DNA of 64,000 nt from Lachnospiraceae bacterium MD329 (GCA_010206265.1 VIQV01000029.1:1-64000), one strand, 5' to 3'. Shown: positions 27,071-36,152, numbered from the stretch's first letter. Notes: generated by a model from the letters alone, not told the origin. A program made the numbers and translations.

Positions 27071-27101
27071 CCCCTGATATGCTTATTACGCACATCAGGG
27101 G
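27071..27101 (-). promoter_or_regulatory. Hairpin that buries the peptidase ribosome binding site
   Basis: On the minus-strand RNA a 12-bp stem (CCCCTGATGTGC with GCATATCAGGGG, one G-U) ends 7 bases before the peptidase ATG. Its 3' arm contains the AGGGG Shine-Dalgarno. There is no U-run, so it is not a typical terminator. It could limit translation of the last gene. Confidence 0.5.
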
Positions 27102-27108
27102 TTTATGA

Positions 27109-27939
27109 CTATCTTCTTCTGCCGCGCAGGGCTATTGTAAGAATTATCAGTATTGCAACACCCAAAAGAACTATTGTTCCTCCAGGACGCAAATCGAGAT
27201 AATACGAAATGAACAGTCCTGAAATTGTAAATAATTCTGCAAATACCACCGACAGCCACACTGTCTGTTTATAGCTCTTGGCAACTGTCATTGCCGCCGC
27301 AACAGGTATAACAAGCAGTGATGAAATCATCAGCGCTCCGACAATTCTTGACGCGACAGATACAGTAACTGCCGTTAACAGCATAAGAACCAAATTGACC
27401 GCGCCCGTATTCACTCCTGCCAGCTTTGCCGATTCCTCGTCGAACGTAACAAAAAACAGTTCTCGGTATAAAAGAAATGAAACTATGATTACCACGGCCC
27501 CAAGCCCTATCGTAAGATACATTTCAAAATCAGAAATGGCGACGATAGAACCAAAAAGAAAACTGTTTAGATTTGCCGAGCCATTTGACACAAATCCCGA
27601 CAAAACTGCCGTCAGTCCTATTCCTGCCGACATTACAACAACCGTTGCAATCTCTGAATATTTCCCGAAAGCCTTTCTCAAAAGCTCTATTCCAAGCACG
27701 GCAAAAACCGAAAATACCACTGCGCCCAAAATCGGATTTATTCCGAATACAAGTCCTGCGGCAATACCTGCAAGCGCAGAATGTGACGTTGCGTCGCCTA
27801 TTGCCGAAAGACGTTTTAAAACTATCGGCGCGCCTATACACGGCGCAATTATACCTATTACCGCGGCTACAATAAATGCGCGCCTCATAAAATCATAAGT
27901 AAATATCTCAAGAATGATGATGACCCCGCTTTCCTGCAA
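27109..27939 (-). CDS. znuB: Zinc/manganese-type ABC transporter permease
   Basis: This 276-residue (or slightly shorter) protein with about eight transmembrane helices is of the ABC-3 family that imports Zn or Mn. It has the conserved KRLSAIGDATSHSALAGIAAGLVFG block. Its frame overlaps the 3' end of znuC. The annotated TTG at 27939 has no ribosome binding site; the family usually begins at ...LEIFTYDFMRRAFIVA, so the true start may be an internal non-ATG codon near 27915 or the ATG at 27888. It works with ZnuC and ZnuA. Confidence 0.9.
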   Translation of the reverse strand: MQESGVIIILEIFTYDFMRRAFIVAAVIGIIAPCIGAPIVLKRLSAIGDATSHSALAGIAAGLVFGINPILGAVVFSVFAVLGIELLRKAFGKYSEIATVVVMSAGIGLTAVLSGFVSNGSANLNSFLFGSIVAISDFEMYLTIGLGAVVIIVSFLLYRELFFVTFDEESAKLAGVNTGAVNLVLMLLTAVTVSVASRIVGALMISSLLVIPVAAAMTVAKSYKQTVWLSVVFAELFTISGLFISYYLDLRPGGTIVLLGVAILIILTIALRGRRR

Positions 27940-28642
27940 AAATATCGTTTATCTGGCTCATTGTGAGGTTGGCGCGGCTTACAAATTCACCGTTTCCGTG
28001 CTCGCAGAATATGAGCAGTTTGTCCGACACACGAACAAGCTCAGGTGTGTCGTGATTTGTCATAATTATTGTTATACCCTGCTTATTAAGCGAGGTTATT
28101 ATATCCATTATCTGTTTTACCGATTGTGCGTCAACGCCCACTGTCGGTTCGTCCATAAGCAAAAGTTCAGGGTCTGAAATTAACGCGCGCGCTATAAACA
28201 CGCGCTGCTGCTGTCCGCCCGACAGCTTTCCCACGCGTCTGTTTTCATAACCTGACAATCCTACCTTGCCGAGCACGTCGTCAAGCTTTTTTTTATCCTC
28301 TGAACCGTACCAGCCCCAGAATCCCTTTCGGCTGTAGAGGTTTGCCATTACAACCTCTTTCACTGTTGCAGGAAAATCACTGTTAAAGGAGCTTGCCTTC
28401 TGAGAAACATAACCGATTTTATGATTATCGCGAAAGCGCGATAAATCTTCACCAAAAAGCGTAATCTTACCTTTGCTGTAAGGCAGTATTTTCAGTATTA
28501 TTTTAATCAGGGTGCTTTTACCTGCGCCGTTTGCTCCGATTATTCCGAGAAAATCACCTTTATGCAAAGTAAAGCTTACATCACGCAAAACCGAAGTATC
28601 AGAATAATCAAAACTCAGATTTTCTACTTTTAAAATTTCCAT
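27908..28642 (-). CDS. znuC: Zinc-type ABC transporter ATP-binding protein
   Basis: This 244-residue ATPase subunit has Walker A GANGAGKST, Q-loop SQK, the signature LSGGQQQRV, Walker B LLLMDEPTVGVD and H-loop TNHD. It powers the ZnuB permease. The C-terminal GKRGHHHS could bind metal. It lies 2 bp after the DUF1275 gene and overlaps znuB, consistent with one operon. Confidence 0.93.
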   Translation of the reverse strand: MEILKVENLSFDYSDTSVLRDVSFTLHKGDFLGIIGANGAGKSTLIKIILKILPYSKGKITLFGEDLSRFRDNHKIGYVSQKASSFNSDFPATVKEVVMANLYSRKGFWGWYGSEDKKKLDDVLGKVGLSGYENRRVGKLSGGQQQRVFIARALISDPELLLMDEPTVGVDAQSVKQIMDIITSLNKQGITIIMTNHDTPELVRVSDKLLIFCEHGNGEFVSRANLTMSQINDIFAGKRGHHHS

Positions 28643-28644
28643 AT

Positions 28645-29298
28645 TTATTCCTCATTGATTAACATCATTATAAAGCTTACCGAAAGCAGCGCCGCACTTA
28701 CTGCAATTGCTTTTTCAGCCAGATATTCCACGCAGAAATTACCTATAACCGCACCTATAATAAACACCGCTATTATACCGAAAAATACGGCGGCTTTTTT
28801 TACCGCGTCACGGTTTCGGGTAAAGAAATAATCGCAGATCGACTGAGTAGCCATTCGAAGATTTCCTATACACATTGTCGTAGCCATACTGCTCCCCTGA
28901 ACCTTTCTGAAGGTTTCCACCTGCGCGCCGCATACAAGAGATGTCAGACTGTTTGCAGGCAGATTAAATCCGCGCGGTATAAACGCTACCCCCATAAGTA
29001 TCACAGCCTCCAGCAGAACTATAAGCTGACGCCAGTGAAAATGTTTTTTGTTGTTAAATTTAAACCGAATTATATCCGCCGCCGCAATTCCGGCTGCGAA
29101 CGCTATTACGGGACATATGTATTGCAGGGCAACGTGAAAATGCCCCGTTGTAAGATTTACACCGAACAGCAGAAGATTTCCCGTCTGTGCGTTGGCAAAC
29201 ACCTGTCCTCGGCACATATACGAATATGCGTCCATAAGACCGCCCGAAAGCGTCAAAATTGCAGTAAGTGCAAGTGATTCCGATATTTGTTTCTTCAT
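28645..29298 (-). CDS. YoaK/DUF1275-family membrane protein
   Basis: This 217-residue protein has six or seven helices and the DUF1275 pattern (SGGLMDAYSYMCRGQVFANAQTGNLLLFG near the N-terminus; RKVQGSSMATTMCIGNLRMA later). The function is unknown. It is tightly packed between znuA (3 bp) and znuC (2 bp), an unusual insertion in a metal-uptake operon, so it may aid the same transport process. Confidence 0.85.
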   Translation of the reverse strand: MKKQISESLALTAILTLSGGLMDAYSYMCRGQVFANAQTGNLLLFGVNLTTGHFHVALQYICPVIAFAAGIAAADIIRFKFNNKKHFHWRQLIVLLEAVILMGVAFIPRGFNLPANSLTSLVCGAQVETFRKVQGSSMATTMCIGNLRMATQSICDYFFTRNRDAVKKAAVFFGIIAVFIIGAVIGNFCVEYLAEKAIAVSAALLSVSFIMMLINEE

Positions 29299-29301
29299 AT
29301 A

Positions 29302-30138
29302 TTAAATTATCCTTTTCAGTTGATTTAAATTTTCACGCATTATTGTAAGATAATCTCTGTTTTCCCCGTCGCCCTCAAACGTATACAAAGGCAGCGCCTC
29401 AATATCCGCCTCCGACGCAACGATTCTTGCCATTTTATCACCCTCCAAAGGGTCATAGAAAATACAAGGCGCACCCTCATTTTTAATCTGTCCGACAACA
29501 GCCGCCATCTGTGCAGGGGAAGGGTCGCTTTCACCCGATATTCCCTCCAGAGCAATCTGTTCCATACCAAATTCCTCACACAAATATCCGTACGCGCCGT
29601 GAGTTACAAAAAGTTTTTTACCTCTAAGACCTGCATTTTCATATTCCTCCTCAAGCCTGTCAAGCTTTGATGTATACTCTGTCATACGGTCAAGATATTT
29701 CTGCGAATTTCCATTATCCGCTGTTGCAAATGCTTTATAAATTGATTCCATCTGCATTTGAGCGTTATAAAAATTAAGCCATATATGCGGGTCGCTTTCC
29801 GTACCGCTTAAATTCTCCGACGCGCACACTACCCGAACGGTTTCAGGAAGATTCGCCGCAACCTTTTCCGCCCAGCCGTCAATACCCCCGTTGTAAATAA
29901 ACACGTCCGCTTTACTCAGCCGCGCAATATCCGCCGCGGTAGGTTCAAAGTCGTGCGGCTCCGTACCCGTGGGCACTATGTTGTGTATATCAGCGTCGTC
30001 ACCGCCTATTGTACGTGCAAAATCATACATTGCATAAAAAGAAGTGTACACCTGCATTTTATCCGACTGTACTTCCACTGTTCCGCACGAGGTAAGCAGC
30101 AACGATAATATAATCAATATAGGAAATATCTTTTTCAT
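29302..30138 (-). CDS. znuA: Zinc-type ABC transporter substrate-binding lipoprotein
   Basis: This 278-residue lipoprotein has a signal and lipobox LLTSC (Cys18). Metal-ligand histidines are likely at His62 (EPHDFEP), His118 (DPHIWLNF) and His180 (FVTHGAYGYL), with an acidic fourth ligand near the C-terminus, as in cluster A-I zinc/manganese binders. The His-rich loop of proteobacterial ZnuA is absent. It delivers metal to ZnuBC. It is the first gene of the leftward unit znuA-yoaK-znuC-znuB-peptidase. Zn versus Mn cannot be settled from sequence. AAAGGAAT precedes the ATG. Confidence 0.92.
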   Translation of the reverse strand: MKKIFPILIILSLLLTSCGTVEVQSDKMQVYTSFYAMYDFARTIGGDDADIHNIVPTGTEPHDFEPTAADIARLSKADVFIYNGGIDGWAEKVAANLPETVRVVCASENLSGTESDPHIWLNFYNAQMQMESIYKAFATADNGNSQKYLDRMTEYTSKLDRLEEEYENAGLRGKKLFVTHGAYGYLCEEFGMEQIALEGISGESDPSPAQMAAVVGQIKNEGAPCIFYDPLEGDKMARIVASEADIEALPLYTFEGDGENRDYLTIMRENLNQLKRII

Positions 30139-30358
30139 TTTAATTCATTCCTTTCTACATTCTATAATACCACAAATTTACTGTAAAATCAATTCGTAAT
30201 TCTTATATTGTTTAGACAAAAACGTCACACTTTCTGCATTTTATCGCCCGTATGTGTCAGTATTGAGTAAAATCCTGTCGTATAGTGTACTGTTTTGACG
30301 GATTATGACACAATTTTAAAAAATCTTTAATGCCGGTATAGAAACGGTTTTATACTTA

Positions 30359-30487
30359 TTGACTTTTACTTGATTTACAATATAATTAAATATGCCCATT
30401 AATTATATATTTTTTATGGTACGGGCGGCGGCAATTTTTTGCCGTCCAAACAAAAAAACAAGCTATTTTCATAATAGCTTGTTTTTA
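30359..30487 (+). ncRNA. Candidate short rightward RNA (promoter plus terminator, no ORF)
   Basis: TTGACT (30359-30364), a 16-bp spacer and TATAAT (30381-30386) would start RNA near 30393. The transcript contains the GGCGGCAA/TTGCCGTC hairpin (about 30427-30446) and ends at a 10-bp terminator stem ACAAGCTATT/AATAGCTTGT (30458-30482) with TTTTT. This gives an RNA of about 95 nt. A second hairpin with a T-run (30494-30520) follows in the same direction. Confidence 0.4.
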
Positions 30488-30600
30488 TCTAAACAAATAC
30501 AGGGGGGAGTATTTGTTTTTGTCGGGGGGACCCTTGCCTTTGGGGAAGGCAAGGGCATATGAAAAAAAGGATGGTATCGGCTGTAAAAAACAGCCTCTCA
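30458..30600 (-). ncRNA. Candidate C-rich small RNA downstream of htrA
   Basis: Read leftward, a GGCTGT/ACAGCC hairpin (30594-30579) follows the htrA stop. Then come CCCTTGCCTT/AAGGCAAGGG with loop CCCCA (30555-30531), a single-stranded UCCCCCC (about 30529-30524) and CAAATAC/GTATTTG with loop UCCCCCCU (30515-30494). It ends with a perfect 10-bp terminator (30482-30458) and a U-run. Three unpaired C-rich motifs are the hallmark of Firmicutes small RNAs that pair with Shine-Dalgarno sequences. Whether it has its own promoter or is cut from the htrA 3' end is not clear. Confidence 0.45.
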
Positions 30601-30616
30601 ATTAAAACTGAATAGC

Positions 30617-31846
30617 TTAGTTATTATCCTCACTGTTCTCCGACAAGCGAACCTGTATTTCCATTGTTTCGCCGTCTCTGAGGATTTTAAAGGTTAAATA
30701 GTCTCCCGCTTTTTTCTTGTCGCGGATTTCATTAACCTCTTTTGACGAGGACACTTTCTGTCCGTCAACTTCCAAAATCATATCGTAAGGCTTAAGACCT
30801 GCCTCTTCAGCGCCGCTTCCTTCAGAAACAGCCCCGATAAACATTCCGTAACCTGTATCTCTTATTTCAATACCAACGAGCGGTCTGCCCGTAACATATC
30901 CCGATGACATAAGTTCGTCAATTATCGGTTTAGCCTCTGATATTGCTATTGCAAAACCCATACCCTCAACGCCTGTTGCGCCAAGTTTTACAGAGTTGAT
31001 TCCTATTACTTCGCCGTACTGATTTATCAGTGCTCCGCCTGAATTACCGTTATTTATTGCGGCGTCAGTCTGCAAAAGATTATATGTCCTGTTTTCTATA
31101 TTCATTGTTCTGTTTACAGCGCTTATAATTCCCTGTGTAACCGAACCCGAAAACTCCTGTCCCATAGGGTTACCGATTGCTATAGCGGTTTCACCGACCT
31201 GAACAGTTGTCGAATCACCAAGCGTCGCAACAGTAAGCTGAGTTGAACCCGGATCAATTTTGAGCACCGCAAGGTCTGTCTTTGTATCCTTACCGATTAA
31301 CTTTGCTGGAAATTCTTCTCCTGTATTAAGAATTACCGAGATTTCCGACGCACCGTCTATAACGTGCTGATTTGTTACGACATAGCCGTCATTCTGAAAT
31401 ATAATTCCCGAACCGCTTCCCTGTTCCACTGTCTGACCGTCCTTTGACGGGTCGCTGGAATAATAATATCTGCCTGTAAACGGGTCGTAGTATTTCTGTG
31501 ACTGAACAGTCGTCTTATTTATAACTCCGACTACGCTCGGACCAACCTGCTCGGCAATTTCAACAGTCGAAAGTACCTTCTTGCCGTTGTGATATGCAAC
31601 AGTCTGAGCGCCTGAACCGTTCTCCTGCTGTATCGCAGACTGATTCAAGGCAACCTGCGGAGCATTCTGTCCTGTCATATTATTTATTGTGTAATACATC
31701 GCCGTACCGAACACCGCGGCTGTAAATACGCTTGCCGCCAATGCCGAACATACGGCAGTGAGCCATAATTTTGGTTTTTTCTCTTTTTTTGGTTTATGAT
31801 TATAAACGATTAAGTCTGTAGACTCTGTATGAGGGTATTTTTTCAT
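30617..31846 (-). CDS. htrA: HtrA/DegP-like membrane-anchored serine protease
   Basis: This 409-residue envelope quality-control protease has a short cytoplasmic head, one transmembrane anchor (about 27-52), and a trypsin-like domain with His161 (TNQHVID), Asp191 (TDLAVLKI) and Ser269 (GNSGGAL). One C-terminal PDZ domain (about 300-400) carries GVEIRDTGYGM. It would degrade misfolded proteins outside the membrane. The ATG at 31846 is chosen because AGGAGG lies just upstream; a longer frame to 31957 lacks support. It is monocistronic, divergent from polA. Confidence 0.94.
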   Translation of the reverse strand: MKKYPHTESTDLIVYNHKPKKEKKPKLWLTAVCSALAASVFTAAVFGTAMYYTINNMTGQNAPQVALNQSAIQQENGSGAQTVAYHNGKKVLSTVEIAEQVGPSVVGVINKTTVQSQKYYDPFTGRYYYSSDPSKDGQTVEQGSGSGIIFQNDGYVVTNQHVIDGASEISVILNTGEEFPAKLIGKDTKTDLAVLKIDPGSTQLTVATLGDSTTVQVGETAIAIGNPMGQEFSGSVTQGIISAVNRTMNIENRTYNLLQTDAAINNGNSGGALINQYGEVIGINSVKLGATGVEGMGFAIAISEAKPIIDELMSSGYVTGRPLVGIEIRDTGYGMFIGAVSEGSGAEEAGLKPYDMILEVDGQKVSSSKEVNEIRDKKKAGDYLTFKILRDGETMEIQVRLSENSEDNN

Positions 31847-32027
31847 TTTGGTTTCCTCCTTGCTATAATACCACATTATCATTATTATCAAAATAACCGC
31901 ATTTAATACCGTTTTTTCACATAGCTCAATTTTGATTATGTATACATCATAAACCATACTTTTTAAGCTGGTATGAATTAGTTGTAAACAGAAATCGCAG
32001 ATTTTGTGAACAAATTATGAACAACAC

Positions 32028-32056
32028 TTGACAAATGGATATAAGAGGAATAAAAT
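32028..32056 (+). promoter_or_regulatory. Promoter of polA
   Basis: TTGACA (32028-32033), a 17-bp spacer and TAAAAT (32051-32056) place transcription about 35 bases before the polA ATG. Confidence 0.75.
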
Positions 32057-32096
32057 CTATGTAAATACAGATAATTTCCATAGAAAGGAATATATA

Positions 32097-34715
32097 ATGA
32101 AAAAATTACTCATAATTGACTCCAACAGTATATTAAACCGCGCGTTTTACGGTGTCCGTTATTTAAGCGCAAAGGACGGCACTCCGACAAATGCGATATA
32201 CGGTTTTTTAAATATACTTTTAAAGCTGATAAAGGAACAGGAACCTGACTATATCTGCGCGGCGTTTGATGTTAAAGCGCCTACGTTCAGGCATAAACAG
32301 TATGAGGGCTACAAGGCACAGCGTAAGCCTATGCCCGAAGGTCTTGCGGCGCAAATGCCGCTTGCAAAGGACGTTCTGCGCGCTATGGGCATTACGATTC
32401 TTGAAAAAGAGGGGTACGAGGCTGACGATATTATAGGTACGGTTGCGCGTATGTGCGAGGAGGACGGTATAAGCTGTTTTATCGCCACGGGCGATAAGGA
32501 CGATTTACAGCTTGCCAGCGATAAAACGCGCGTAATTCTGACCGTAACAAAATCAGGTTATAACGAAACAATTATATATGATGATACAGCAGTCAAAGAG
32601 CGTTATCACGTTACGCCGAAAGAATTTATCGATATTAAAGCTCTTATGGGCGACCCGTCAGATAACATTCCTGGTGTTAAAGGCATAGGCGAAAAAACGG
32701 CAATGAACCTTATTGAAAATCACCACAGTATTGAATACATCTACGACCATATAGATGAAATCGGTTTAAAAGGCGCAATGCTTCAAAAATTAAAGGATGG
32801 ACGCGATATGGCTTTTATGTCCAAAGAGCTTGCAACTATTGATATAAACACTCCGATTGAGTTTTCTGCGGACGACTGTATATTCAGCGGTTTTGAAAAC
32901 ACAGGAGAACTTTATGATATTCTGAAACGTCTGGAACTGAACAGTATTATAAAGAAATTGGACCTGACCTCAGACGAGAGCGGCGCGGCTGAAACAATTG
33001 ATATATTTGAAGGCTTTAATTATACAGACCTGTCGGATACTGCGTCATTAATGTGTCAGGGCAGTATTGCCGTCGTTTTGGACTTTACGGGAAATAATAT
33101 TTCCGCAATCGCATTCGCTCAGGGCAAAAACGCTTTTGTATGCGAGGGCGAAAACGCTTTTGACGCGGCTAAACAGATTTTTGAAAATGAAGAAATTCCT
33201 AAAATTACGTTTGATATAAAAGACGCAATGGTTAAATTAAACGGCAGAATTGAGTTTAAAAATATATGTGACGATACGGCAATCGCGGCATATCTTGTTG
33301 ACCCTGCCAGAAATGAATATACCATTGAAAAACTGTCAGAGGAGTATTTCGGCGCTACAATAGAGAAAACAGAAGTTAAGCAGATGTCACTGCTTGATGA
33401 GGAAGAAACCGACAGAGGCGAATATCTTGCAAAATGCGCCGCCGCATTATGGGCGTTAAATGAAAAAGCGGACGAAAAGATAAAAGAAAACGGTCAGGAA
33501 AAACTGTACCGAGAAATTGAACTTCCGCTTGTCAGAGTACTTTCACATCTTGAAATTAACGGTTTTCTTATAGACGACGCACAGCTAAAGGAATTTTCAC
33601 AAATGCTCGGGGCTCGGATTGACGCGCTGACAAAAGAAATATATTTACTTGCAGGTGAAGAATTTAACATCAATTCACCAAAACAGCTCGGCGTTATACT
33701 GTTTGAAAAACTTGAATTAAAGCCTGTCAAAAAGACAAAAACAGGTTATGCGACAAATGTAGACGTACTCGAAAAACTCAAGGATAAACACGCCATAATA
33801 GGCTTTTTAATGGAATACCGTCAGCTCACAAAACTCAAAAGCACCTACTGCGACGGTTTGGCGTCGGTAATAAATCCCGAAACAAAACGCATACACTCAG
33901 TATTCACACAAACTGTCACAGTTACTGGAAGACTTTCTTCAATAGAACCGAACCTGCAAAATATCCCTACACGTACAGAACTTGGACGCGAAATAAGAAG
34001 AATGTTTGTCGCGCCTGAGGACTATGTGCTTGTCGACGCGGACTATTCACAAATTGAACTGAGAGTTCTCGCGCATATCGCTAATGACGATACAATGATA
34101 AACGCATTTAAAAATAATGAGGATATTCACGCCGTTACCGCCTCTCAGGTACTCGGAATACCTTTAAGCGAAGTAACAAAAGAACAGCGTTCAAGCGCGA
34201 AAGCCGTTAATTTCGGTATTGTCTACGGAATAGGCGAATTTTCACTCGCGCAGGATTTGGGTATTTCGGTAAAAGAGGCAAAAGCATATATTGACGGATA
34301 CCTTGAAAAATATCACGGCGTTCGTGAATATATGGAAAGTGTGAGAGAACAAGCAAAAAAAGACGGTTGTGTTAAAACACTTATGAACAGAATACGTTAT
34401 ATCCCCGAACTTAAATCACCGAATTTCAATATACGTCAGTTCGGAGAACGCGTCGCGCTTAACACGCCTATACAAGGTACGGCGGCTGATATTATAAAAC
34501 TTGCAATGGTAAGAGTTGACGAACGTCTTATAAGAGAAAAACTCAAATCACGATTAATTTTACAGGTGCACGACGAACTCATAGTCGAAACCCACAAGGA
34601 CGAAATCGACATAGTAAAGCAAATACTTTCTGAGGAAATGCAGGGTGCAATGACCCTTAATGTACCGTTAAAGGTTGATATGTCCGAGGGACGCAGTTGG
34701 TTTGATGCAAAATAA
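32097..34715 (+). CDS. polA: DNA polymerase I
   Basis: This 872-residue family A polymerase serves Okazaki-fragment processing and repair. An N-terminal 5'-3' exonuclease domain (about 1-290; DSNSILNRAFYG, EADDIIGT, ATGDKDDLQL) is followed by a proofreading-like domain. That domain lacks the DxE metal motif (it reads VVLDFTGNN), so 3'-5' exonuclease is probably lost, as in many Firmicutes. The polymerase domain (about 470-872) has DYSQIELRVLAHI, RSSAKAVNFGIVYG and VHDELIVE. The ATG at 32097 has AAAGGAAT; the longer frame starts inside the promoter. A strong terminator follows. Confidence 0.96.
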   Translation: MKKLLIIDSNSILNRAFYGVRYLSAKDGTPTNAIYGFLNILLKLIKEQEPDYICAAFDVKAPTFRHKQYEGYKAQRKPMPEGLAAQMPLAKDVLRAMGITILEKEGYEADDIIGTVARMCEEDGISCFIATGDKDDLQLASDKTRVILTVTKSGYNETIIYDDTAVKERYHVTPKEFIDIKALMGDPSDNIPGVKGIGEKTAMNLIENHHSIEYIYDHIDEIGLKGAMLQKLKDGRDMAFMSKELATIDINTPIEFSADDCIFSGFENTGELYDILKRLELNSIIKKLDLTSDESGAAETIDIFEGFNYTDLSDTASLMCQGSIAVVLDFTGNNISAIAFAQGKNAFVCEGENAFDAAKQIFENEEIPKITFDIKDAMVKLNGRIEFKNICDDTAIAAYLVDPARNEYTIEKLSEEYFGATIEKTEVKQMSLLDEEETDRGEYLAKCAAALWALNEKADEKIKENGQEKLYREIELPLVRVLSHLEINGFLIDDAQLKEFSQMLGARIDALTKEIYLLAGEEFNINSPKQLGVILFEKLELKPVKKTKTGYATNVDVLEKLKDKHAIIGFLMEYRQLTKLKSTYCDGLASVINPETKRIHSVFTQTVTVTGRLSSIEPNLQNIPTRTELGREIRRMFVAPEDYVLVDADYSQIELRVLAHIANDDTMINAFKNNEDIHAVTASQVLGIPLSEVTKEQRSSAKAVNFGIVYGIGEFSLAQDLGISVKEAKAYIDGYLEKYHGVREYMESVREQAKKDGCVKTLMNRIRYIPELKSPNFNIRQFGERVALNTPIQGTAADIIKLAMVRVDERLIREKLKSRLILQVHDELIVETHKDEIDIVKQILSEEMQGAMTLNVPLKVDMSEGRSWFDAK

Positions 34716-34720
34716 ATTTA

Positions 34721-34757
34721 AAGGAGGTTGTTTTTAAAAACAACCTCCTTATTTTTT
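34721..34757 (+). terminator. Terminator of polA
   Basis: A perfect 15-base inverted repeat (AAGGAGGTTGTTTTT / AAAAACAACCTCCTT, 34721-34750) is followed by ATTTTTTTT. Confidence 0.9.
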
Positions 34758-36107
34758 TTATATTGTCAAAACACCTTCGTCGGATTCAATCAGCAAGAAA
34801 ATTTCTTCCTCACGTCCGTTATTCGCATTTACATAAATAATAAAGTTTCTGTCGTTAAACGCACCTTTAAATTCATAGCATAATACCTCGCGCATACTAT
34901 CCTTCGGTACAAGTGCAAGCTTTGTCGCGCTCACTTCAAGGTTAGTTGAAATCTTCTCACGAGCCTCTTCAACTGTCAATGACGCGCCGCTCAATTCACG
35001 TTCAGTATGATTCATAAGATAACCCTTTGTTTCAAGTCCGAGAATGTCGCCGTTATCCAGCGCAACACGAACCTTAACCAAATCACTGTAACAGGTAACA
35101 TTATCCTGAACATATGCGAAATTAATCGTAGCTACTCCGCCTGATTTCTCGTAATAGCTGTCCTGCATACTGTAGAAACCGTTCTTTTGCAGGAACTGCG
35201 CCGCTTTCTCCGTAGCCTCTTTAATGTCAAGCTGTTCGCCGTCCACATTACGATTATAAAGATAAGACAGAATATAACCGCCCTTTTTCGTAACGCTTAT
35301 TGAAATCTGTTCATTTTCGTTGTCACGGGCAAACGTATATGACGGAATAGCAGTATTTTCTGAAAGAGATTCAAAGACAAGGTCCTGACTGTTTATAAGT
35401 TCCTCTGCCTTTTGCAGCGCCTGTTCCTGAGAAACTTCTTCTGAATTTTTCAACATTTCAGGTTCACGGTTTACTATATGCTCTGAGAAAGGTCCGTCAT
35501 ATATAAGCGACGGATAATCCTCAAACGACTTTTCAACGTCCTCTAAATCTTCAAGTATGCTGTTTCCTGCCGCGTCAGCAACCTTTCCGCGTTTTTTCCT
35601 GTTAGTATCACTTATACGGATTTCACCGCTGTAAATCTGTTCTTCAATACCGGAAAGCGTATCTCTTAAATTTGCCGCATATTCGCCCAGTGACGCCAAA
35701 TCCTCATATTCCTGCTCGGAAATTTCCTCGCCGTTAATCATAGATTGTGATAAAACATATGTGTAGTCGCCGACCTGTGATAAAAATTTTGATGTGTTGT
35801 CAAGCTGTACCTCAGAAGTCGGCAATTGTCCCAGACACGACTTTGCCTCTGCCGCCTGACGGAATATATCGCTTGACAGCTTTGCAAGCTGCGCCGGACT
35901 TTTTGTAAGTTGTGTTTTACTCAAAAGCACGTCAATATCATCAACATATCCCACAAGCTCGTGGAACGCTCTGTTATAATGATTTTCTCCGTTTAGTTCA
36001 AGTGCTTTTGCGCTTTTCGTCGCAGTAAAGCCCCATATTATTGCGGCAACAAGTCCCGCAATTAAAATAGTATAGAGCCAGATGTGTATACTTCTTTTTT
36101 GTTCCAT
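34758..36107 (-). CDS. ypeB: Germination protein YpeB
   Basis: This 449-residue spore protein stabilises and localises the cortex-lytic enzyme SleB. An N-terminal membrane anchor (about 9-28) is followed by the helical YpeB domain (ELVGYVDDIDVLLSKTQ...). C-terminal PepSY-type repeats lie at about 215-449 (SQEQALQKAEELI; TEKAAQFLQKNGFYSM; TVEEAREKI). It lies 45 bp after sleB on the same strand, the conserved pairing. Forespore-specific (sigma-G) expression is known for the family; I could not identify a clear promoter. AAGGAGA precedes the ATG. Confidence 0.94.
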   Translation of the reverse strand: MEQKRSIHIWLYTILIAGLVAAIIWGFTATKSAKALELNGENHYNRAFHELVGYVDDIDVLLSKTQLTKSPAQLAKLSSDIFRQAAEAKSCLGQLPTSEVQLDNTSKFLSQVGDYTYVLSQSMINGEEISEQEYEDLASLGEYAANLRDTLSGIEEQIYSGEIRISDTNRKKRGKVADAAGNSILEDLEDVEKSFEDYPSLIYDGPFSEHIVNREPEMLKNSEEVSQEQALQKAEELINSQDLVFESLSENTAIPSYTFARDNENEQISISVTKKGGYILSYLYNRNVDGEQLDIKEATEKAAQFLQKNGFYSMQDSYYEKSGGVATINFAYVQDNVTCYSDLVKVRVALDNGDILGLETKGYLMNHTERELSGASLTVEEAREKISTNLEVSATKLALVPKDSMREVLCYEFKGAFNDRNFIIYVNANNGREEEIFLLIESDEGVLTI

Positions 36108-36152
36108 ACAAATTCTCCTTATACATTATAATAATTAAAATCTTTTCGAAAA

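Larger units (their letters stand above)
30139..30616. other. Intergenic region with several hairpins, no protein gene
   Basis: The left half (30139-30358) should hold the leftward znuA promoter; a weak TATAAG with GTGTGA at 17 bp is the best I find. A single ATTACGA half-site near 30196 only faintly recalls a Zur box. The right half holds a promoter and consecutive hairpins described separately as small-RNA candidates. Confidence 0.5.

Noticed and set aside
30139-30230. Zur operator for the zinc-uptake operon
   Set aside because: Only a lone ATTACGA half-site is visible; the second half does not match the Gram-positive Zur consensus.
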